The translations under genes and the position numbers were made by a program. Of a stretch of 64,000 bases of DNA, positions 17,448-23,939 are shown piece by piece. The first letter of the stretch is position 1, and the number at the start of each line of letters is the position of its first letter. This DNA is from Polyangiaceae bacterium (lineage in GTDB: Bacteria > Myxococcota_A > Polyangia > Polyangiales > Polyangiaceae). The notes below the pieces were generated by a model. The model saw nothing but the letters and a program-made list of their open reading frames with translations, was not told the origin of the DNA and made no database searches. Where the stretch lies: positions 2,232,001 through 2,296,000 of the forward strand of contig JADJRH010000011.1 of NCBI GenBank assembly GCA_016712345.1. Direction: 5' to 3'.

Positions 17448-18407
17448 TTACCGGGCAGAGCCGCCCAAAGGCGTCGTCTGAGGCTCGCCCGTGCCGATTG
17501 TGGTCCAAGCGCGATTCCGCCTTTCGGCCCGCGCCCGCTCAGCCACGAGCGACAGCGCGCGATCGCGCTCCCAACGTTCACGCACGTCATCGGGCGCATT
17601 TTCAAAACTCACGCGGTCCATCAGAGCCTTGCCCCATGCGAGCGCGCCGGCCAAAGCCACATGCGTTTCGGGGGCGGTCGCGCTTGCCCGCGTGATCGCG
17701 GAGAGCGCAGTTGCCGCCGCGCACAGCTCTTCGATCACCGAGCGGCTTTCTTCGTAGAGGCGCGCGCTTCGAATGAGATAACCAATCAACGCCAAAAAAA
17801 CGTGGCTGTCCTCAATGGTGCGAAACGGCTTGATGTACACATCGTAGCCGTCGCCGACGAGCACATCGCCTGGTGAAACGCGCACGTGATCCAGCTCCAC
17901 ACGCGCATGGGGCAACTCGGGAGCGAACGGCGTTTGAGGCATTGCGCTCCACGTGACGCCCGGCGCGCGCGCATCCACCGCCACAAGAACCAGCTTGTTT
18001 CGACCCGCGTCGTCAAAGCCGACACTCGCCGCCACAAGCAGCAGATCGGCCGTTTGAGCGCCGGTTGCCCATTGTTTTCGCCCGTTCAACACGAGCGTTC
18101 CATGTGTACCTTCGCCGAGTGCCGTTTTGATTGCGCGCGGATGACCGCCGCCTTCTTCGGTAATGCAAAGCGATGTGGCGCGTCGGGCCCGAGCCTGGTC
18201 GAGTTTGCCGGCGACCAAGTTCGAAAGCGCCGCCTCGTATCCGCCGGCAAACGCATACGCGACTCGGTCTGCCAAAAACCCGCACAAAAGCGCCCGATCC
18301 GCCGATGATTCCAACTCCAGCACACGTTTGGAACGCGCGCGCCAAGCTTCGACGGCGGTGATTGGATCGGTGTTTATTTTTTCCCGAAGCAGCGTGCTGA
18401 GAACCAT
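17448..18407 (-). CDS. acyl-CoA dehydrogenase-like flavoprotein
   Basis: A 319-residue member of the acyl-CoA dehydrogenase superfamily, shorter than the usual 380 or so. SLCITEEGGGHPRAIKT corresponds to the substrate/FAD-binding T-E-x-G-x-G region, NGRKQWATGAQTADLLLVAA to the following beta-domain, and LDHVRVSPGDVLVGDGYD to the V-P-x-x-x-x-L-G loop. The C-terminal helical half is reduced, and I cannot point to the catalytic Glu, so activity on an acyl-CoA is uncertain; a flavin-dependent hydroxylase-like or inactive member is possible. Start ATG 18407. The region just upstream holds three GTGTAC sites that could be an operator. Confidence 0.75.
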   Translation of the reverse strand: MVLSTLLREKINTDPITAVEAWRARSKRVLELESSADRALLCGFLADRVAYAFAGGYEAALSNLVAGKLDQARARRATSLCITEEGGGHPRAIKTALGEGTHGTLVLNGRKQWATGAQTADLLLVAASVGFDDAGRNKLVLVAVDARAPGVTWSAMPQTPFAPELPHARVELDHVRVSPGDVLVGDGYDVYIKPFRTIEDSHVFLALIGYLIRSARLYEESRSVIEELCAAATALSAITRASATAPETHVALAGALAWGKALMDRVSFENAPDDVRERWERDRALSLVAERARAERRNRAWTTIGTGEPQTTPLGGSAR

Positions 18408-18465
18408 GGCGGCGCATCATCGCACATTGGGCGGCTCAAAAACCGCGCCTGTCGAGGCTCTCCAG

Positions 18466-18528
18466 TTGTGTACGCAATAGACGCTGTTACGATGGTGTAC
18501 ACAATTGGGGCGAGTTCATTGTGTACAC
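18466..18528. promoter_or_regulatory. cluster of GTGTAC palindromic sites upstream of the acyl-CoA dehydrogenase-like gene
   Basis: Within 63 bases there are two exact GTGTACAC octamers (18495 and 18521) and one variant, GTGTACGC (18468). The two exact copies lie in an 11-base inverted repeat, GTGTACACAAT (18495-18505) and ATTGTGTACAC (18518-18528), with a 12-base spacer. The 13-mer TTGTGTACGCAAT at 18466 recurs exactly at 22385. Placement in the gap between 18407 and 18542 would suit a repressor operator, but the octamer is abundant across the window, so a general role is equally possible. Confidence 0.4.
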
Positions 18529-18541
18529 GTGCGCCGCACTC

Positions 18542-19258
18542 TCACAGCTGCCAGCGGGGCAGTGAAGTGGGCGTGAAGTCCATCTCGTCGAGCCACGGCT
18601 GAACAAGCCTTGTCATGATGTTGGGCAGCACCGAGATCTTCTGCGCCGCGTGTGCGATGCGGTCTTTTGCGCGACTCGGATGTGACTGAACAATCAACCC
18701 GCCGTCGCGCGTTTCAATCGGCGGATCCGCAGGACTGAGCGCCGCCAAACCAAACCCCGTGATCTCGCGCAGTACCGTGATCGGCGCCGGAAATCGCTCA
18801 CTTTCGCTCAGCGCCTCCATGTACACCTGCGACGTGTGCGTAAAGATCGCCAAACACTCACCGCGCCGCGCGCGATCGGCCACAACGCGCCACGGGCCCA
18901 AATAATACTCATCCGGCGGAATGGGCCCGGGCGGGCCTGAAACACCGTCGAGAGCCACCACCACGTCCGGCCGCGCGCCTTCTCGAATTTGCTCACGCAC
19001 GGCGCGGCAACCCCGCCCAAAACCCACAAGCGCAACACCTCGCACGCTGAACGGTCCCGCTTCACGTCGCGCGCGCACAACCACTTTTCCGAGCGGTTCG
19101 ACGTCCATGGGGCCGACCAATGCGTACGCACCGTTTTGCTCGCCCAACGCGCAGGCCTCGGGCCACAAAAACGACTGCGCGAATTGCGCGTCTTTGACGC
19201 CGTAGATCAACACCACGTCACGAAAGGCCCCCGTTCCAGCCTGCAAAATCTGAAGCAT
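18542..19258 (-). CDS. hydrolase-fold-like protein of unknown function
   Basis: A 238-residue protein with features of an alpha/beta-hydrolase fold but without an obvious nucleophile. DVVLIYGVKD could be the first core strand with oxyanion loop, and GVALVGFGRGCRAVREQI occupies the nucleophile-elbow position, reading G-F-G-R-G where active enzymes have G-x-S-x-G. DVVVALDGVSGPPG may be the acid strand. It resembles in outline the serine-containing protein at 39293-40405. I suggest a catalytically inactive or divergent relative. Start ATG 19258; no clear operon. Confidence 0.55.
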   Translation of the reverse strand: MLQILQAGTGAFRDVVLIYGVKDAQFAQSFLWPEACALGEQNGAYALVGPMDVEPLGKVVVRARREAGPFSVRGVALVGFGRGCRAVREQIREGARPDVVVALDGVSGPPGPIPPDEYYLGPWRVVADRARRGECLAIFTHTSQVYMEALSESERFPAPITVLREITGFGLAALSPADPPIETRDGGLIVQSHPSRAKDRIAHAAQKISVLPNIMTRLVQPWLDEMDFTPTSLPRWQL

Positions 19259-19478
19259 CAGCGTGCGCTCCCGTGTGGACTGTTCTTTTGTTCAGTATAC
19301 ACAAAAGAGCCCTAGATCGCAGCCTTTTTGGCCGTTTTTGTCGGTTTCTTTTGCACGGCAAACCGCCTCGCTGCGGTGGGCCCCGTTCCGCTTTGGAGCG
19401 CTCGTCGGCCTCGCCGCGAAGTGGCTTCTGTTGGGAGCTTCTTTCCGCGGCGTTTGGCGGCTCGGGATCGAGGCGGAC

Positions 19479-20258
19479 TTATGCCGTTGCTACCGCGGCG
19501 CCGACGACGGCGGGTTCATCCGAAATCACGCTGTCCACGCCCATGTCCGCGAGCGTGCGCGCTTCGCTCGGGTTGTTCACCGTCCACACGCTCACGAGCA
19601 GGTTGCGCGCGCGAATCGCCCGCACAAGAGGCGCTGTTGCGACGGCGCAGTCAATGTGTACACCATGCACGAAATCGGCACGAAAAAAGGCCGATCCGAG
19701 CGCAATAGCCAACATTGTCCTGCGGTAGTCTCGGCGATGCACAAGGAGCGCGCGGGGGATCTCGGGAGCAACGCGTTTGAGCGCAAGGAGCATCCGCGGA
19801 TCAAACGACGACACGATCACAGGTGTACGCAGCGCCACGCGTCGAACCTCGCGCGCCGTGCGCTGGACGATCGCGCTCCGGTCCGGCGCGTCGTGTTTCA
19901 TCTCCACGTTCACGCCGGCGTCGTAGCGTGCGGCGGCGTCAAAGACGTCGGCAAGTAGAGGGATTTTGGCGCCGCCGCGCAGCGCGACGCGCCCGAGATC
20001 GCTCATGGGTAGGTCGGCCACGCGCCGCGCGTCGCGCCCATCGCTCAGCCGATCGAGCGTTGGATCGTGAAACACCACAAGCTCGCCTGAGGCGCATACG
20101 CGCACATCAAGTTCAACAGCGCGCGCGCCTTTGGAAAATGCGTACACAAACGCGTCGAGCGTGTTTTCACACGCCGCGGCTTTGGCGCCTCGGTGGCCGA
20201 TCACAAGGGGAGGCGCGGCGGGCGCGCGCCGCCAAAACGCGAGATCGGGCGCGATCAT
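19479..20258 (-). CDS. glycerophosphodiester phosphodiesterase
   Basis: Hydrolyses glycerophosphodiesters to glycerol-3-phosphate and an alcohol. The 259-residue protein has the GDPD signatures: VIGHRGAKAAACENTLDAF (catalytic HRG and the metal-binding E-N-T), AVELDVRVCASGELVVFHDPTLDRLS (E-x-D and HD), then VNVEMKH and the C-terminal VSVWTVNNPSEARTLADMGVDSVISDEP. There is no signal peptide, so it is probably cytoplasmic (UgpQ-like). Start ATG 20258 overlaps the stop of the DHH gene by four bases, indicating coupled translation. Confidence 0.93.
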   Translation of the reverse strand: MIAPDLAFWRRAPAAPPLVIGHRGAKAAACENTLDAFVYAFSKGARAVELDVRVCASGELVVFHDPTLDRLSDGRDARRVADLPMSDLGRVALRGGAKIPLLADVFDAAARYDAGVNVEMKHDAPDRSAIVQRTAREVRRVALRTPVIVSSFDPRMLLALKRVAPEIPRALLVHRRDYRRTMLAIALGSAFFRADFVHGVHIDCAVATAPLVRAIRARNLLVSVWTVNNPSEARTLADMGVDSVISDEPAVVGAAVATA

Positions 20259-21241
20259 TCACACAACTCGCGCACAACCGACAGCGCGGCGGCGCGCGCC
20301 GCCTCTTCGTCCGAATTGCGAAACGTGGCTGCGCCCACAACGGCGTGACCGCCGCCGCCGAACCGTTTGCAGATCGACCCGATATTGTGATCCCGCGGAA
20401 TGCCGCACCACGGGTTATACCCGACGGCCATTTTCAAGTGCTTTCCAGCGCGCGAAAGCGTTACCGAATACATGCACTCCGGGAAGAGCGCGTAGCTCAC
20501 GAACTTGGCAGCGGTTTCGTTGGGTGCGTCGGTGAGATCTGTGAGGACGACGCGGCCGGTGATTGTGGAGCGCGTTCGAACGCGCTCCACAATCACCGCC
20601 CGCGCCTTATCGATCGGCTCCCAGAGCTGCGTGACCCAAGGGTCTTTCGCCACGTCGTAAAGGGATCGCGTGAGCAGTTTGGGGATGATCGCATCGAGAA
20701 ACGCGCGGTCACCGTGTTGCTCCACAACCGATGAGAGTTGAAGCACCGGTTCATCGCGGCGAACGGCATCGGCCGCGGTTGCGAAGCCTGCGGTGTCGAT
20801 CACCTCTGCCCACTCCACCAGCTCCCTCAAATGGTCCATGTGTACACCAAAGATCCGCGCGGCTGTATCGGCGATGAGCTTGGTGCACGAGCCGTATTTG
20901 GCGTCAAAGTACACCTGGCGTCCTTCGCCCGGTCGCCCCGATGCGCCCGCCAGGGCCTCAGCCCGTTCATCGTCGGTGGTAAACGCCGTGGCGTGATGAT
21001 CGAAGTACCAAGTGAGCTTGGTGCTCGGTGTGTACTTAAAGTCTAAAATGGCGTTTTCGTCGCCGTCGAGCCACGTTTCGGGCACGTGCGACATGTTTGG
21101 CCCGTAGCCGCACGAAACGTATCGAAACGCGAGAGAGCGGCCTTTTCGAACGTGCCGCATCAAGTGCGAATAAAGCGCGGCGCTCGCCATCCCGTCGAAG
21201 CAATGGCCGTGTGTTGCAACGACAATTCGATGGGCGGCCAT
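20255..21241 (-). CDS. DHH-family phosphoesterase
   Basis: Member of the DHH/DHHA1 superfamily (RecJ-like and nanoRNase-like phosphoesterases). The 328-residue reading uses ATG 21241, which begins AAHRIVVATHGHCFDGMASA; an ATG at 21319 would add a basic tail. The motifs are THGHCFDG (motif I variant), ILDFKY, WYFDHHAT (DHH) and, in the C-terminal DHHA1 domain, ICKRFGGGGHAVVGAA. The substrate cannot be told from sequence; a c-di-nucleotide, oligoribonucleotide or pAp activity is possible. The gene contains a perfect 42-bp palindrome in its coding sequence (20557-20598) and overlaps the GDPD gene. Confidence 0.85.
   Translation of the reverse strand: MAAHRIVVATHGHCFDGMASAALYSHLMRHVRKGRSLAFRYVSCGYGPNMSHVPETWLDGDENAILDFKYTPSTKLTWYFDHHATAFTTDDERAEALAGASGRPGEGRQVYFDAKYGSCTKLIADTAARIFGVHMDHLRELVEWAEVIDTAGFATAADAVRRDEPVLQLSSVVEQHGDRAFLDAIIPKLLTRSLYDVAKDPWVTQLWEPIDKARAVIVERVRTRSTITGRVVLTDLTDAPNETAAKFVSYALFPECMYSVTLSRAGKHLKMAVGYNPWCGIPRDHNIGSICKRFGGGGHAVVGAATFRNSDEEAARAAALSVVRELCE
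20557..20598. repeat. perfect 42-bp palindrome within a coding sequence
   Basis: The sequence reads identically on both strands over 42 bases with no loop, centred between 20577 and 20578 on TTCGAA. It lies inside the DHH phosphoesterase gene and is translated there in frame (RAVIVERVRTRSTITG), so it is not an insertion that breaks the protein. Transcribed, it could form a 21-bp RNA stem; as DNA it could extrude a cruciform. Confidence 0.85.
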
Positions 21242-21353
21242 GGCTTTAATGGGTAACACGCCATCTTTGGTTTTTGCCGCCTTTTTGTGTGGATCGCGGC
21301 GCGGACACGCATCCTCCATTTCTTATCGCTTCTTTCAGATCTAGAAGCCCTTC

Positions 21354-22373
21354 GTGCACCCGCTCGCTCAGAGAGTTCTCGGTCGCGAAATGCGCGCTAC
21401 AGCGCGTGCGTGTCGGTTGGTGGATGATCGCACGGGCGATTACATCGATTTGCTTCGCGACCTTTTTCCGAGCACCGGGCGCGCTTGGACAATCGGCATC
21501 ACGGGTGTTCCGGGCGCGGGCAAAAGCACGCTCACAAACGGGCTCATTGCGGCGTTTCGCAAGCAGGGCAAACGCGTGGCGGTGGTGGCCGTGGATCCGA
21601 CGAGCCCGTTCAGCGGCGGCGCGATCTTGGGTGATCGCATTCGAATGCAGGAGCACTTTGAAGACCCCGAGGTGTTTATTCGATCGCTCGCGACGCGCGG
21701 AACGTTGGGTGGGCTCTCGCGATCGGCGGGCGACATTGTTCGGGTGCTCGATGCGTGGGGCGCCGACGTGATCTTGGTTGAAACGGTGGGCGTGGGGCAG
21801 GATGAATTGGAGATCACGAAGACCGCGCACACAACGCTTGTGGTGATGGCGCCGGGGATGGGCGACGACGTTCAAGCGATCAAAGCCGGCATTTTGGAAT
21901 GCGCGGACGTGTTTGCGGTAAACAAGGCGGATCGCGACGGCGCCGATTCAACAGTTCGCGATCTGGAGTTGATGATCGCTCTCGGCGGCGAAGTGACAAA
22001 AGCGGGAGCGCACTCGCGCGGGCATCACGGCGCGGTGCTCGATGTGGCGAAGCAGGAGGTGAGTCACGCGGGGGGCGCGTGGATCCCGGCGATTGTGCGC
22101 ACTGTGGCTTCGCGCGGGGAGGGAACCACGGCTCTTTTGGGTCACCTCGAAAAGCACCGTGCTTGGTTGAGCGACACTCCCGAAGGACAAGCCCGACGCG
22201 AAGCGCGCCTGCGTGAAGCGATGCGCATGCAACTTCGAGAGAGTTTGCTGGAGATCGCGGAGCACACGCTGGGTCAGGCGCTCGACGAAGCCGTGGCGCG
22301 CGTTGCGAAAAAAGAGATCGATCCGTACTCGGCGGCCGAAGAACTGGTGGCCGCGTTCCGCTCAAAAAACTGA
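21354..22373 (+). CDS. meaB: methylmalonyl-CoA mutase-associated GTPase MeaB
   Basis: G3E-family GTPase that protects and reloads the B12-dependent methylmalonyl-CoA mutase. The 339-residue protein starts at GTG 21354. Signatures: GITGVPGAGKSTLTN (Walker A) near residue 50, VVAVDPTSPFSGGAILGDRIRM, LVETVGVGQDE (switch region), FAVNKADRDGAD (NKxD-type guanine specificity) and a helical dimerisation tail. The mutase itself is not in the window. It is divergent from the DHH/GDPD pair. Confidence 0.95.
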   Translation: MHPLAQRVLGREMRATARACRLVDDRTGDYIDLLRDLFPSTGRAWTIGITGVPGAGKSTLTNGLIAAFRKQGKRVAVVAVDPTSPFSGGAILGDRIRMQEHFEDPEVFIRSLATRGTLGGLSRSAGDIVRVLDAWGADVILVETVGVGQDELEITKTAHTTLVVMAPGMGDDVQAIKAGILECADVFAVNKADRDGADSTVRDLELMIALGGEVTKAGAHSRGHHGAVLDVAKQEVSHAGGAWIPAIVRTVASRGEGTTALLGHLEKHRAWLSDTPEGQARREARLREAMRMQLRESLLEIAEHTLGQALDEAVARVAKKEIDPYSAAEELVAAFRSKN

Positions 22374-23089
22374 TGCGTACTCATTTGTGTACGCAATCGC
22401 CCTGTTGAATGACGCGCCCAGAGCGACCGCTCAAGCGTTATGCCAAGACCTGACGCGTCTGGGTGACTGCAACGTCGTAATCAACACGGACTATCGACCG
22501 CTGACGCGTTACGCCAAGACCTGGAAAGCCGCGATGTCTGTAACGTCGTAATCAACACGGAGTCACGGAGGACACAGAGAGACACGGAGTTCTCTTGTTT
22601 CTTTCGCTGCAATGGGTACACAGCACCCATCTTCCCGGCCTGACAGGTGCTCGCTGAGGCTGTGCAAGCCGATGGCAGTCTGAAATACAAAAAACTCCGT
22701 GGATCCCCGTGATCTCCGTGCCTCCTGGGTAACTTCCCTTTAGCGGAACGTTCTGCAAGGCACGGATCCAGTCTTGTCGAGACGTTTGGGACACCCTTGC
22801 CCGTCGCCAAGCGGAAAAGCGAACAGCGTGGCGCGTCGGGTTCTCCAGATGGAGTTCTGTGGCGAGCGCAGCCACGACGAAAACGAGAGACCGGCGAGAC
22901 CGGTGGATGGCGACGTGATGGACATCTCAAGTCGCCGGACCTCCCAGAACGGGCTCTTTTCTGCTGCATCGACAACTCAACCGCAACGAGTTACTCGCCG
23001 TTCGAATGAGGCGCACCGCCCCTGCGGAACTCCGTGGTGAAGAGACGTATCAGGTGGCGTGACGTGACTGGTCGTTGCGAGGCGCCCCG
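22374..23089. repeat. gene-free region with direct repeats and dispersed inverted-repeat element, copy 2
   Basis: No convincing gene in 716 bases. It begins with TTGTGTACGCAAT (22385), identical to the site at 18466. Two direct copies of a roughly 57-base unit follow at about 22434-22490 and 22506-22562; both begin GCGTTAYGCCAAGACCTG and end ACGTCGTAATCAACACGGA. Next come opposed arms: CACGGAGTCACGGAGGACAC (from 22556) and CTCCGTGGATCCCCGTGATC (from 22691), able to form a long imperfect hairpin. The far end has GGCGTGACGTGACTGGTCG near 23057, related to the right end of copy 1. Confidence 0.6.
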
Positions 23090-23878
23090 CTACGAGCGCG
23101 GGCGGCGATCTTTGCGGCCGATTTTTTCAGCGTGAAATGCGGCGGGGCAGAGGTCGCTCACACCGCACGAAGCGCAGGCGGGTTTCATGGCGGCGCACAC
23201 GCGGCGGCCTTGAAAAATGAGCGTGTGCGAAAGCATGTCCCAGTCTTTTTTGGGGAAAAGTGTACATAAGTCGGCTTCGATCTCGGGGGGCTCGGTGTGG
23301 GCCGTCCACCCGAGGCGCTGCGAGATGCGTTGAACGTGGGTGTCGACAACAACGCCTTCGGGCGTGCCGAATGCAACGCCGAGCACCACGTTGGCGGTTT
23401 TGCGGCCCACGCCGGGAAGTTCAATCAGCTCGGCGAGCGTTTTCGGCACTTGGCCCCGGTGCTTTTCGATGATGCCGCGGGCGAGCCCGACAATGTTTTT
23501 GGCCTTTTGGTTGTACATGCCGAGGCCGTTTGAACCGAGAAGCGTCGCCACTTCCTGAGGCTCGGCATCGGCGAGTTTTTTGGCCGTGGGGTATTTGGCA
23601 AACAGGTGAGGGGTTACCTTGTTCACCAAAACATCGGTTGTCTGCGCGCTGAGGACGGTGGCGACGAGAAGCTGAAACGCGTCTTTGTGATCGAGTTCGC
23701 AGTGCGCGTCGGGGTGCATGGCGCGCAGTTTTGCAAACGTTGTGAGTGCGTTTTTTTTCGCCGCGTCGCGATCGGCCGCACTGATTTTCGTTTTGTCGAC
23801 GCGCGGGGGCGTTGCGGGGGCGGAGCCCCCGCCCCCTGTTTTTTTGGCGACGGTTTTGGAGGTTTTTTTGGAGGCCAT
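23090..23878 (-). CDS. nth: endonuclease III
   Basis: Bifunctional DNA glycosylase/AP lyase acting on oxidised pyrimidines. The 262-residue reading starts at ATG 23878, with a Lys/Thr-rich N-terminal tail of about 50 residues before the conserved core. Core signatures: LLVATVLSAQTTDVLVNKVT, the helix-hairpin-helix ELPGVGRKTANVVLG containing the catalytic Lys, VVVDTHVQRISQRLGW with the catalytic Asp, and an iron-sulfur loop beginning CAAMKPACASCGVSDLC. It lies 61 bases downstream of the Fic-like gene and is probably co-transcribed with it. With mutY it gives two Fe-S repair glycosylases in the window. Confidence 0.93.
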   Translation of the reverse strand: MASKKTSKTVAKKTGGGGSAPATPPRVDKTKISAADRDAAKKNALTTFAKLRAMHPDAHCELDHKDAFQLLVATVLSAQTTDVLVNKVTPHLFAKYPTAKKLADAEPQEVATLLGSNGLGMYNQKAKNIVGLARGIIEKHRGQVPKTLAELIELPGVGRKTANVVLGVAFGTPEGVVVDTHVQRISQRLGWTAHTEPPEIEADLCTLFPKKDWDMLSHTLIFQGRRVCAAMKPACASCGVSDLCPAAFHAEKIGRKDRRPRS

Positions 23879-23939
23879 GACGTTGTGTACACCTGCCGGA
23901 GTGGGGCGACTTGCAGGTGTTGTGGGAGACGACGATCGT

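Noticed and set aside
19300..19478. Minus-strand frame ending in a Lys-rich sequence (KKPTKTAKKAAI)
   Set aside because: No start codon with a ribosome site and no continuation upstream; too short and biased to support a gene.
22374..23089. Possible CRISPR-like array because of the 72-base repeat period
   Set aside because: Only two diverged units, no short regular spacers and no cas genes.
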